This document shows positions 22,462-30,597 of a stretch of 36,366 nucleotides of DNA, piece by piece; position 1 is the stretch's first letter, and each line of letters begins with the position of its first letter. The translations under genes were made by a program, and so were the position numbers. Source of the stretch: JACCTH01 sp036556085 (lineage in GTDB: Bacteria; Actinomycetota; Acidimicrobiia; Spongiisociales; ZC4RG35). A model generated the notes under the pieces. It saw nothing but the letters and a program-made list of their open reading frames with translations, searched no databases and was not told the origin of the DNA. The stretch spans positions 1 through 36,366 of the forward strand of contig DATBKE010000137.1 of the NCBI GenBank assembly GCA_036556085.1, in the 5' to 3' direction.

Positions 22462-23187
22462 TCAGAAAGAGGTGCCGAACAAAGCCATGATCACCAGGCC
22501 GTCTCGAACCGGTTGAAATCCACTCCGTAGATACAGGGCTTTTGCTCGCGCGTTGTCGTGCTGAGTATTGACGAGCAGCGACCCCGCCCCCTGACGGCGG
22601 GCCCAAAGGAGTGCCGCCGCCACGAGGGAGCCCCCAACGCCTCGCCCCTCGGCGCGGGGAGAAACGGCGAGTCGCTGGAGGTAGCCGATTCCAAGGCCGA
22701 CGCCAGCGATCGAGAACCCGGCGACGCCGTTTTGGTCGCAGACGGTGTAGATGACATGCCGAGGGGTGGCATCGAGGCTCTCGCGCAAGCCCGCTCGGCC
22801 CATCCTCCATCGAACCGGAAACGCCTCGCGATCGAGTCGGTTCAGATCCTCCAAGGTGGCCGACCTCTCGACCGGCATCTGAGGACGGGCGAGATGTCGC
22901 AGGTCATGCTCGAAGAGGGCGAGCGGTTCGGCGACTTCGTAACCCGCCTGCCGCCAAAGCTCGCTGCGGTGTCGGAGTATGGCGGGCGAAAGGACGGGCT
23001 TCGACCATTCGCCCACTCGGGCACTGGCCTCGGCGAGAAACTTGGCCCCACCTCTTTCCAGCCGGAGGGTTGCAGCAGCGATGTCATCGTTCCAGGGACG
23101 GGCATGGGCCCGGCCCCAGCCATGCGTAAGCAGTACCGGTTGGGGCCAGCTTCCTCTGGTCCTAACGCCGTAGGAGGTGGCGGTCAC
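22462..23187 (-). CDS. GNAT-family N-acetyltransferase
   Basis: A 241-residue protein whose C-terminal half is a GNAT fold. LGIGYLQRLAVSPRAEGRGVGGSLV is the acetyl-CoA-binding Q/RxxGxG/A motif A, and VNTQHDNARAKALYLRSGF is motif B. The N-terminal ~105 residues are not recognised. The substrate is unknown; both small molecules and protein N-termini are possible. The start is GTG at 23187, only 13 bp from the divergent deacetylase gene, so the promoters must overlap or lie inside genes. The stop abuts the pseudokinase ATG without a gap, placing this gene at the head of the sigma operon. Confidence 0.83.
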   Translation of the reverse strand: MTATSYGVRTRGSWPQPVLLTHGWGRAHARPWNDDIAAATLRLERGGAKFLAEASARVGEWSKPVLSPAILRHRSELWRQAGYEVAEPLALFEHDLRHLARPQMPVERSATLEDLNRLDREAFPVRWRMGRAGLRESLDATPRHVIYTVCDQNGVAGFSIAGVGLGIGYLQRLAVSPRAEGRGVGGSLVAAALLWARRQGAGSLLVNTQHDNARAKALYLRSGFQPVRDGLVIMALFGTSF

Positions 23188-23200
23188 TGTGTGAGAGAGT

Positions 23201-24211
23201 ATGGGTGTGGAGGTCGTCTACCTGTCGCACGACGTCTTCTACAAGCACTTCGCCGGCGCCCGTCACATCGAGCGACCGGAGCGCCTGCATGCAGTGGAGG
23301 AGGGCGTTGCCCGCTCCGGTCTTGAAGTCCAAGCGGTAGTTCCGGATCCGGCGGATCGGGCGGCGTTGTCGACGGTGCACGATCCCTCCTACATCGATGC
23401 CCTCAGGGAATTCTGCTTGTCGGGCGGCGGGTCGATCGATTCCGACACGCATGCGGTGACAGAGACCTGGGAGGCGTCGATCAGGGCCGCCGGATCGGGA
23501 TTGACGGCAATTCCGATGCTCGGAAAGGGGGGAGTGGCGCTGGCCGCAGTGCGACCCCCAGGCCATCACGCCACCTCCAACCGGGCGATGGGATTTTGCT
23601 TTCTCAACAACGTTGCCGTGGCCGCGGCCCATTTGCGAGTCCAGGGTTGGCGGGTGGCGATAGTCGACTGGGACGTTCATCACGGCAACGGGACCCAGGA
23701 AATGTTCGGAGATGATCCTGACGTGCTTTATGTGAGCATCCATCAATCACCGTTCTATCCGTTGACGGGTCACATCGAGGACATCGAGCAGGCGGAGGGA
23801 ACCATTGTCAATCTGCCGGTTCCGATTGGCACGGGAGGTGATTTTTATCGCCGCAGCTTTGTCGAACTGATCGAACCAGTCATCGACCAGTTTCGTCCCG
23901 ATTGGCTCTTGATCAGTGCCGGTTACGACGCGCACGCCTCGGACCCTCTGGGAGGACTCAGGCTGGTTGGCGCGGACTACGGATACATGTCTGCTCGTTT
24001 GCGGGGGCTTCTCCCTGAGATTCCCGCGATCGTTTTCCTCGAAGGGGGCTACGACCTCGAGGCGCTGGCTTCGGGAGTCGACGCCACGCTCCGAGGACTG
24101 GCGGGAGTCAATGAGTTCTCGGAGGAGGGCGGCGGCGTCCGCTCGCCCGACCTTGCTTTTCGGGCCCTCGAGAAAGCCCAGGAGCTCGCCACCCGTTTCT
24201 GGTCGCTGTGA
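23201..24211 (+). CDS. Histone deacetylase family (AcuC/class II-like) deacetylase
   Basis: A 336-residue zinc-dependent deacylase. The charge-relay motif RPPGHHA, the zinc ligands in DWDVHHGNG and GYDAHASDPLGG, and GGYDLEAL near the C-terminus are all present, so the enzyme should be active. The N-terminus reads HDVFYKHFAGARHIERPERL, typical of the family. Bacterial members remove acetyl groups from acetyl-CoA synthetase, polyamines or other proteins. The divergent GNAT acetyltransferase next door could be a functional opposite, but that is inference. Its stop overlaps the next gene (GTGA). Confidence 0.92.
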   Translation: MGVEVVYLSHDVFYKHFAGARHIERPERLHAVEEGVARSGLEVQAVVPDPADRAALSTVHDPSYIDALREFCLSGGGSIDSDTHAVTETWEASIRAAGSGLTAIPMLGKGGVALAAVRPPGHHATSNRAMGFCFLNNVAVAAAHLRVQGWRVAIVDWDVHHGNGTQEMFGDDPDVLYVSIHQSPFYPLTGHIEDIEQAEGTIVNLPVPIGTGGDFYRRSFVELIEPVIDQFRPDWLLISAGYDAHASDPLGGLRLVGADYGYMSARLRGLLPEIPAIVFLEGGYDLEALASGVDATLRGLAGVNEFSEEGGGVRSPDLAFRALEKAQELATRFWSL

Positions 24212-24939
24212 GGGTCTCCGGATACCCCACCTCGCCGAACCGGGCGTCGTCGCTCCACCTCCATTGGCTCCCCCGAGCCGAGCTGCAAAGCCTCTCAGTC
24301 ACCATCACCATCCCGCAGTATCCGCTCTCGACCGACCTCTATTTCTGGGCCCTGCAAGCCAGCTTTGCCGGAAGGGAGGGGATCAGCGGAGGCGCCCACC
24401 TCGGATTGCAATGGCATAACCAGTACCCGGGCAGAACGGCGGTGAATTGGGGCGGATATGACGCCCAGGGAGTGATCCTCCCGGGCACCGATTCGGATCT
24501 CCCATCCCCGATCGGAAACCCCCACACCCGATCGTATCCCTGGCGCCAGGACAGCTCCTATAGGTTGACCATCGGCTCCGACCATGAGCTCGGACCTGGC
24601 TGGTGGAAAGGTGCGGTCACCGATCTCGAAACCGGAGAGGAGCAAGCGGTACGCAGCCTCCACGGATCTGGAGACCGTCTGGTAGCGGCGATGACCTGGA
24701 CCGAGGCGTTCTGCCGCTGCGACGCTGAGCCGGCGGCGGTGATCTGGTCGAATCCGGGCGGAATCACGATTGACGGAAACGAATTTGCCGTCGAGTCCGC
24801 CTCGATCACCTTTCAGCCAGAAACAGACGGGGGATGTTCCAACACCGACAGCCGCGCCCTGCCCTACGGCATCACCCAGATCACGGGTGTTTCCCGAACC
24901 AACCCACCCGGCACCATGTTGCCGTGGACTTCGATCTAA
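24208..24939 (+). CDS. Conserved-type protein of unknown function coupled to the deacetylase
   Basis: A 243-residue protein without signal peptide or membrane span. It is rich in Trp, Gly and beta-strand patterns (LSVTITIPQYPLSTDLYFWALQ, HLGLQWHNQYPGRTAVNWGG, SYRLTIGSDHELGPGWWKG). It ends with a cysteine-bearing region (CRCDAEPAAVIW, GGCSNTDSRALP). This looks like a beta-sandwich, possibly carbohydrate-binding, but I do not recognise a named family with confidence. The GTG start overlaps the deacetylase stop, so the two genes are translated together. The end overlaps the stop of convergent pilT by 3 nt. Confidence 0.7.
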   Translation: MRVSGYPTSPNRASSLHLHWLPRAELQSLSVTITIPQYPLSTDLYFWALQASFAGREGISGGAHLGLQWHNQYPGRTAVNWGGYDAQGVILPGTDSDLPSPIGNPHTRSYPWRQDSSYRLTIGSDHELGPGWWKGAVTDLETGEEQAVRSLHGSGDRLVAAMTWTEAFCRCDAEPAAVIWSNPGGITIDGNEFAVESASITFQPETDGGCSNTDSRALPYGITQITGVSRTNPPGTMLPWTSI

Positions 24940-26018
24940 AGCTCGAGGCCTGCCTCAAGGGCGCGAGCCCGCAGCTCGTGGGGATTGCGGGAATGGGGGA
25001 GAGCAGAGCGGACCGAGATCCTCCGGGTCAGCACCAAAGACTGCAGTGTCTGGTCAAAGGTGTGCATGCCGCTGAACTCCGACTCCTTCAGCACCTCATC
25101 GATGGTCCCGGTGAGGTTGCCGTCGACGATTCGGTCGCGGACGCGTTCGTTGTTCGTTAAGAGCTCGGTGGCCAAAGCACGAGAGCCGCCGTCGGCCGTC
25201 TCGAGCAAGCGTTGGGAGAGGATGGCTTTGAGATGGGCGGAGAGCTGGCGGCGGGCGAGTGCCTGCTCCGGCACCGGGTAGTAGCCCACGAGACGGGTAA
25301 TGGTGTCCGCGGGATCGACGGTGTGCATGGACGAGATGACCAGGTGGCCGGTCTCGGCGGCACCGATGGCGGCCCGAGCCGTCTCGTAGTCATCGATGTG
25401 GGAGATCGCGATCACATCGGCGTCCTGGCGCACAGCGCGCTCGATGGCCTCGGCGAAGGTGGCCGTATCGACTCCCACCTCACGCTGGGCAACGATCGCC
25501 ATCTTGTCCGGATGGAGCACTTCGATCGGATCTTCCACCGTCACGATCGACACCGGCCGGGTGCTGTTGATGTGATCGATCATTGCCGACATCGTCGACG
25601 TCTTCCCTGATCCAGAAGGTCCGGTCACCAGAAGCAATCCCATGCCCTCGTTCGAGAGTCTCCGCAAGATGGGCGGGAGGCCCAGCTCCTCGAATGAAAT
25701 GGTGTCGTTGGGCACCCGGCGCATAACGAGACTGATCGAGCCGCGCTGACGGAAGGCGGTTACCCGAAAGCGACCGAGTTCAGGCCTCCCGAAGGCAAAG
25801 TCGGCGTCGCCCTTCTCTTTGAATTCCTTCACCGCCCGCTGCGTGAAGATCGACTGAGCGAACGTCTCGGTGTCGTCGGGGCGCAGGCTGGGGACACCGT
25901 GGAGGCGCCTCAGTTCGCCTGCCACGCGCACCACCGGCGGAGAACCGACCTTGAGGTGTAGATCAGACGCTCCCGCCGATACTGCTCGATGCAGCAGTTC
26001 CTCAATTGCCATGTCCAC
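24936..26018 (-). CDS. PilT-like secretion/retraction ATPase with altered Walker B
   Basis: A 360-residue hexameric ATPase of the PilT/GspE family. It has the N-terminal ASDLHLKVGSPPVVRVAGEL domain, Walker A GPSGSGKT, the Asp box TVEDPIEVLH, and AAETGHLVISSMHT with the His box. Where PilT normally has VGEMRD, this protein has ISHIDD, with His207 at the catalytic glutamate position. No other pilus gene is present in the window. Start is GTG at 26018 or the ATG two codons later, with AAAGGA upstream. It may be a PilT paralogue with weak activity or a distinct role. It ends 3 nt inside the convergent gene. Confidence 0.85.
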   Translation of the reverse strand: MDMAIEELLHRAVSAGASDLHLKVGSPPVVRVAGELRRLHGVPSLRPDDTETFAQSIFTQRAVKEFKEKGDADFAFGRPELGRFRVTAFRQRGSISLVMRRVPNDTISFEELGLPPILRRLSNEGMGLLLVTGPSGSGKTSTMSAMIDHINSTRPVSIVTVEDPIEVLHPDKMAIVAQREVGVDTATFAEAIERAVRQDADVIAISHIDDYETARAAIGAAETGHLVISSMHTVDPADTITRLVGYYPVPEQALARRQLSAHLKAILSQRLLETADGGSRALATELLTNNERVRDRIVDGNLTGTIDEVLKESEFSGMHTFDQTLQSLVLTRRISVRSALPHSRNPHELRARALEAGLEL

Positions 26019-26113
26019 GATTAACGAGTTCCTTTGATCCGAGGGATGTTGGTGTATCGGTTGGGGCGAATGCTCTCTTGAGCGGGGCGGCGGGTCGTTC
26101 TAGTGCCCGCTTC

Positions 26114-26119
26114 TAATCT
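26114..26119 (+). promoter_or_regulatory. Candidate -10 box of the CCA-transferase gene
   Basis: TAATCT lies 9 nt before the ATG at 26129. It fits the TANNNT pattern, and transcription would start about two to three bases before the start codon. No Shine-Dalgarno or firm -35 box is seen. The 110 bp intergenic stretch also has to hold the pilT promoter. Confidence 0.35.
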
Positions 26120-26128
26120 CGACCGGCA

Positions 26129-27508
26129 ATGACCCCGAATCGGTTCGCCTGGCTCGTCGAGCCGGGCAGCCCGAGCTTCGAGCTGGCAGAGCGCTTTCGA
26201 GCCGCCGGTTACTCGCTCTTCTTGGTGGGGGGATCGGTTCGTGACGCTCTGCTGGAGCGAACCCACACAGATCTCGACTTCACCACCGATGCCCGACCTC
26301 CGCAGATCAGGGAGATCCTCGATCCCTGGGCGGACGCGATCTACCGGGTGGGAGAGGCTTTTGGAACAATCGGACTGCGGAAGGGCGGTCTCGGGGCGGA
26401 GATCACAACCTTTCGTTCCGAGCTCTATCGCGACGACAGCCGTAAGCCGGTGGTGTCCTTCTCGAGCGATCTGGAAGAGGATCTCTCGCGTCGCGACTTC
26501 ACCATCAACGCCATCGCTCTCCGCCTACCGGAGCTCGAGGCGATCGACCCTTTCAACGGGTTGGCCGATCTCGCCGCCGGGCGTCTCGATACCCCCCTCG
26601 ATCCCGAGATTTCCTTTAGCGACGACCCGTTGCGGATGCTGCGTCTGTTCCGCTTTCAAGCCACGCTGGGTTTTGCCATCGATTCACGTGTCCGGGAGGC
26701 GGCTACTCGTCTGGCCTCGCGGATCGAGATTGTCTCTGCCGAGAGAATCCGCGATGAGCTCTCGCGACTCCTCCTTGCCCCGCGGCCCGGATCAGCTCTG
26801 CTCGAGGTCGTAGCCGCCGGCCTGTCGGCTCATTTTCTCCCCGAGCTCGATGCGCTAGCCATGGAGCAGGACCCCGTCCATCAACACAAAGACGTGCTCG
26901 CCCACACCCTGGCAGTCGTCGACAAGACGCAGCCCGAACTCGTCATTCGCCTGGCGGCGTTGTTCCACGACGTCGGCAAGCCGGCGACGCGGACTATTGG
27001 ATCAGAAGGGGTCAGCTTTCATCATCACGAAGTGGTCGGCCAGCGCATGACGCGGGAACGGTTGCGAGCTCTTCGCTATCCCCGCGAGGTCACAGATGAC
27101 GTATCCCGCCTGGTCTTTCTTCATCTACGTCCCCACACACTTAAGATGGGCTGGACCGATGCCGCCGTGCGCCGTTACGTGCGCGACGCCGGAGATCTCC
27201 TCGGCGCGCTCAACGAGTTGGTGCGATGCGATGTCACCACGGCCAATCCCCGCAAGGCTGCAGCCATCAGCGCGGGCATCGATGAGCTGGAGGAGAGGAT
27301 CGCCGAACTCCGGACGCGGGAGGCGCTAGATGCTCTACGGCCTCCCATCGACGGTCATCGGGTGATGGAATTTCTCGGCATCAAGCCCGGTCCCTTGGTG
27401 GGAGAAATCATGGATCTCCTCTACGAACGCCGGATCGAGGAGGGACCGTTCAGCGAGGAGGAGGCACTGGCCACGGTCAAGGAGTGGTGGGAGGGGCGGG
27501 CCCACTGA
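26129..27508 (+). CDS. pcnA: CCA tRNA nucleotidyltransferase
   Basis: A 459-residue class II nucleotidyltransferase with an HD domain that adds or repairs the CCA end of tRNAs. The catalytic strand-loop is LVGGSVRDALLERTHTDLDF, with the two metal-binding aspartates. RRDFTINAIAL and ERIRDELSRLL are family motifs. The HD domain is recognised from LFHDVGKPATR and FHHHEVVG. A gene of this family (Rv3907c) also lies near sigM and cwlM in mycobacteria, supporting the synteny. It precedes the arginine operon by 52 bp, with a separate promoter for argC. Confidence 0.93.
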   Translation: MTPNRFAWLVEPGSPSFELAERFRAAGYSLFLVGGSVRDALLERTHTDLDFTTDARPPQIREILDPWADAIYRVGEAFGTIGLRKGGLGAEITTFRSELYRDDSRKPVVSFSSDLEEDLSRRDFTINAIALRLPELEAIDPFNGLADLAAGRLDTPLDPEISFSDDPLRMLRLFRFQATLGFAIDSRVREAATRLASRIEIVSAERIRDELSRLLLAPRPGSALLEVVAAGLSAHFLPELDALAMEQDPVHQHKDVLAHTLAVVDKTQPELVIRLAALFHDVGKPATRTIGSEGVSFHHHEVVGQRMTRERLRALRYPREVTDDVSRLVFLHLRPHTLKMGWTDAAVRRYVRDAGDLLGALNELVRCDVTTANPRKAAAISAGIDELEERIAELRTREALDALRPPIDGHRVMEFLGIKPGPLVGEIMDLLYERRIEEGPFSEEEALATVKEWWEGRAH

Positions 27509-27532
27509 TCGCAGGCCCGGCTAGTCGGGGCA

Positions 27533-27551
27533 ATGCGCATATGCGTATACT
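27533..27551 (+). promoter_or_regulatory. argC promoter with overlapping ARG-box-like palindrome
   Basis: The -10 box TATACT (27546-27551) lies 9 nt before the argC ATG. Overlapping it is ATGCGCATATGCGTAT (27533-27548), a 16 bp near-palindrome with a perfect CGCATATGCG centre. Arginine repressor sites in actinobacteria are short AT/GC-mixed palindromes over the promoter. An argR gene is inside the operon, so feedback control here is plausible. Confidence 0.45.
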
Positions 27552-27560
27552 GACCGTTCG

Positions 27561-28571
27561 ATGTCGATCAGTACTGCAGTCTTCGGAGCCAGTGGCTATG
27601 CGGGAGGCGAACTCATCCGGCTGCTCGACTCCCACGACGGCTTCGACGTCGTCCACCTCGGAGCTCACTCTCATGCCGGGGGAGTCTTGGGGGAGGTTCA
27701 TCCTCAACTCGAGCGGGGAGACCGGCCATTGCGATCGAATGAGCTCGTCTCAGACATCGAGTTCGCCTTTCTCGCCCTGCCCCACGGATCCTCGGCCACG
27801 CTCGGACACCAGCTCCGCCAGCGGGGGATCAAGGTCGTCGATCTGGGCTCGGACTATCGCCTCGATTCTGTGGCCCGTTATGGCGAGGCCTACCCGAGTC
27901 CGCATCCTTTCCCCGACGAGCTTGCTGATTGGCGCTATGGGCTTCCCGAGCTCTTCGATGTCAAGGGAGCAGCGGCCGTGGCCAGCCCCGGCTGCTATCC
28001 CACTGCCGTCCTGCTGGCGGTGGGTCCACTTCTCGCTCACGGGCTGATCGAGCCCCGGGGAATCGTCGCCGATTGCTTGTCCGGAGTCTCGGGCGCCGGG
28101 CGGGCGCTGGCGGAGGAGTTTCTCTTTGGGGAGGTAGCCGACGGGGTGCGGGCCTACGCGGTGGGAAAGCACCGCCACCGCCCCGAGATCGAGATGGGCC
28201 TCGAACAACTCTCGGGGAAGGAGGCAACCGTGACCTTCACTCCTCATCTGGTTCCGATGCCCCGCGGTCTTCTCGCCACCGTTACCGCCTCTCTGACCGG
28301 TGAAGGTGACCCGGGCGAGGTCCTCGATCACGCCTATCGAGACTCGCCCTTCGTCCAGTTCATCGATCGACCGCCCCAGACTCGATGGACCGTCGGTTCC
28401 AACAAGGCACTCGTTTCCGCAGTGGTCGATCACCGCCAGAACTCCGTGATCGCCCAGTGCGCAATCGACAACCTTCTCAAAGGGGCCTCCGGCCAGGCGG
28501 TGCAGGCGGCGAACCTGATGGTCGGATACGACGAAACCGCCGGCCTTCCCCGATCGGGCTGGATGCCGTGA
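27561..28571 (+). CDS. argC: N-acetyl-gamma-glutamyl-phosphate reductase
   Basis: A 336-residue dehydrogenase for the third step of arginine synthesis, reducing N-acetylglutamyl phosphate to the semialdehyde with NADPH. The N-terminal nucleotide loop FGASGYAGGEL, ALPHGSSA, the catalytic Cys145 in ASPGCYPTAVLL, and HRHRPEIE are all present. It opens the arginine operon. The leader is only a few bases if the -10 box at 27546 is used. The stop overlaps the argJ GTG (GTGA). Confidence 0.96.
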   Translation: MSISTAVFGASGYAGGELIRLLDSHDGFDVVHLGAHSHAGGVLGEVHPQLERGDRPLRSNELVSDIEFAFLALPHGSSATLGHQLRQRGIKVVDLGSDYRLDSVARYGEAYPSPHPFPDELADWRYGLPELFDVKGAAAVASPGCYPTAVLLAVGPLLAHGLIEPRGIVADCLSGVSGAGRALAEEFLFGEVADGVRAYAVGKHRHRPEIEMGLEQLSGKEATVTFTPHLVPMPRGLLATVTASLTGEGDPGEVLDHAYRDSPFVQFIDRPPQTRWTVGSNKALVSAVVDHRQNSVIAQCAIDNLLKGASGQAVQAANLMVGYDETAGLPRSGWMP

Positions 28572-29707
28572 CCGTTACTGCCCCCGAGGGGTTTCGGGCC
28601 GCCGGGATAAGCGCCGGGATCAAGGCTCCCGGCCGCCTCGATCTGGCGGTGGTCGTGGCCGACGACGGAGCCGTTCCGGCGGCTGGCGTCTTTACACAGA
28701 ACCGGGCGGCGGCGGCTCCAGTGGTCCTTTCCCGCGCTCGACTGGCGGCGGGAAGAGCCCGGGCGATCTTGCTCAACTCCGGATGCGCCAATGCTGCCAC
28801 CGGCGAACGAGGCTGGCAGGCGGCGGAGGCGACTACTGGCGCGGTAGCTGCTGCCCTCGACTGTCCGTCCACCGAAATCCTGGCGATGTCGACTGGGCCG
28901 ATCGGCTCCTACCTCGACGTCGCCAGCGTTGCCGCTCGAATTCCCGAGCTGGTGGGTCAGGCTTCGAGAGAGGGCGGAGAGAACGCCGCCGAAGCCATCC
29001 TCACCACGGATTCCCGGACAAAGACCGTGATCGTCAACGGCCCGAACTTCGTCCTGGGGGGGATCGCCAAAGGGGCGGCCATGCTGCGCCCCGACATGGC
29101 CACGATGCTGGCCGTACTCACCACCGATGCCGCGGTCGAGCCAGCAATGTTGAAACCGGTTCTGGTCGAAGCGGCGGCGATGACCTTTAACTCCTTAAAC
29201 GTCGATGGCTGCGAATCCACCAACGACTCTCTGGTCATACTCGCTTCCGGCCGAGCGGGCACGGTGTCGGAATCCGAGCTGGGGGAAGCCGTGGTGAAGG
29301 CCTGCTCGGCCCTGGCGCTTGAGATGGCCGCCGACGCCGAAGGTGCCAGCAAGACCGTTCGTATCGTTGTGACCGGGGCAGCCGACGACATTCTGGCCCG
29401 CCAGGTGGGAAAAGCGGTCTCGGATTCTGCCCTGGTTCGAGCTTCCTTTTACGGGGCCGACCCCAATTGGGGGAGGATTCTCGCCGCCATCGGTACCTGT
29501 CCGGTCGACGTGGATCAGGTCTCGATTTCTTATCAATCGGTCCCCGTATTCCGCACCGGATCGCCAGTGGACGTTGTGGAGCTCGACGGGCTTCTCGACT
29601 CCGATTTCCTGGTTCAGGTCGATCTCGGACCCGGATCAGGAAAGGCGGAGATCATCACCACCGATCTCACTCCCGAGTACGTGCGGTTCAACGGTGAGCG
29701 CTCATGA
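28568..29707 (+). CDS. argJ: Glutamate N-acetyltransferase/amino-acid acetyltransferase ArgJ
   Basis: A 379-residue enzyme that recycles the acetyl group from N-acetylornithine to glutamate. The self-cleavage motif KGAAMLRPDMATML contains the nucleophile Thr179. SGCANAATGERG, TTDSRTK and FYGADPNWGRI are further family signatures. It is probably bifunctional like most actinobacterial forms, but the sequence alone cannot show whether acetyl-CoA is also used. The longer frame reaches back into argC; the GTG at 28568 overlapping the argC stop is the start that fits the family. Its stop overlaps the argB ATG. Confidence 0.95.
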   Translation: MTVTAPEGFRAAGISAGIKAPGRLDLAVVVADDGAVPAAGVFTQNRAAAAPVVLSRARLAAGRARAILLNSGCANAATGERGWQAAEATTGAVAAALDCPSTEILAMSTGPIGSYLDVASVAARIPELVGQASREGGENAAEAILTTDSRTKTVIVNGPNFVLGGIAKGAAMLRPDMATMLAVLTTDAAVEPAMLKPVLVEAAAMTFNSLNVDGCESTNDSLVILASGRAGTVSESELGEAVVKACSALALEMAADAEGASKTVRIVVTGAADDILARQVGKAVSDSALVRASFYGADPNWGRILAAIGTCPVDVDQVSISYQSVPVFRTGSPVDVVELDGLLDSDFLVQVDLGPGSGKAEIITTDLTPEYVRFNGERS

Positions 29708-30597
29708 CGACAGGTCACTCGAGTCCCAACCCAACCAAAGGGCGCATTGCCAACTCGATGGGAAAGGCTCGCATCCTCATGGAGGCGCTTCCTTACATCA
29801 GGGCGTTTCGCGGAAAGACCGTGGTGGTCAAATACGGAGGGGCGTCGATGGATGACCCTTCTTTGCACGCGAGCTTCGCCGGCGATGTGACCCTGCTCGC
29901 GATGGTCGGGATCAGACCGGTCATCGTGCATGGCGGTGGCCCCCAGATCTCGGCTGCGATGAGCTCTGCCGGTATCGAACCCAAGTTTGTCGACGGCCTT
30001 CGGGTGAGCGGACCCGATGCTGTCGCGGTGGTGCAGCGCGTTCTCGCCGGGGACATCAACCCACACATCGTTGCCCTGCTCAACGGTCACGGTTGTCCGG
30101 CGGTAGGGCTCACTGGCCTCGACGGAGCCATGCTCAGCGCCCGCCAGCTCGACCCCGATCTCGGTCTGGTGGGTGAGGTGGATCACGTCCGCACCGAGCT
30201 CGTATTCGATTTGCTCGAGTCGGGAATGGTGCCGGTGATCGCTCCGATCGCTGGCGGCCCCGGAGGCGAGATCTTCAACCTCAACGCCGACACCGCGGCA
30301 GCAGCGCTGGCGATCGCCCTCAAGGCGCAGAAGCTTGTCTATCTGACCGATGTCGAGGGGGTCCGACGTCATCGTGATGATCCGTCGTCAGTGGTATCGC
30401 GGATGAACCTCGAGGAATTGGCCCGCTTTAAGGACTCGGCGGAAATCGGCGGCGGGATGAGACCCAAGCTCGACTCGTGCCAACAAGCCCTGCAGGGCGG
30501 AGTGGCGCAAGCTCACATTCTCGATGGTCGGGTGCAGCACGCACTCCTTCTCGAGATCTTCACCCCCGAAGGAATAGGAACGATGGTGGTGCCGTGA
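29704..30597 (+). CDS. argB: Acetylglutamate kinase
   Basis: A 297-residue amino-acid kinase that phosphorylates N-acetylglutamate. KYGGASMDD at the N-terminus, VIVHGGGPQIS for the substrate, FNLNADTAAAALA and YLTDVEGV for ATP binding are visible, and GGGMRPKLDSC lies in the C-terminal lobe. The extra N-terminal helix (ARILMEALPYIRAFRGKTVVVKYGG) is the one linked to arginine-sensitive hexameric enzymes, so feedback inhibition by arginine is likely. ATGA overlap with argJ; GTGA overlap with argD. Confidence 0.96.
   Translation: MTTGHSSPNPTKGRIANSMGKARILMEALPYIRAFRGKTVVVKYGGASMDDPSLHASFAGDVTLLAMVGIRPVIVHGGGPQISAAMSSAGIEPKFVDGLRVSGPDAVAVVQRVLAGDINPHIVALLNGHGCPAVGLTGLDGAMLSARQLDPDLGLVGEVDHVRTELVFDLLESGMVPVIAPIAGGPGGEIFNLNADTAAAALAIALKAQKLVYLTDVEGVRRHRDDPSSVVSRMNLEELARFKDSAEIGGGMRPKLDSCQQALQGGVAQAHILDGRVQHALLLEIFTPEGIGTMVVP

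Noticed and set aside
24936..26018. Part of a type IV pilus cluster
   Set aside because: No pilin, PilB, PilC, PilM-Q or prepilin peptidase gene is in the window; the ATPase stands alone.
26680..26695. Second parS-like sequence around TTCACGTG in the CCA-transferase gene
   Set aside because: Only the central eight bases match; five of the 14 core positions differ, so it is most likely chance.
29614..30372. 252-codon minus-strand frame opposite argB
   Set aside because: It is antisense to argB, with no start signal or family motif; the argB frame carries all conserved motifs and is coupled to its neighbours.
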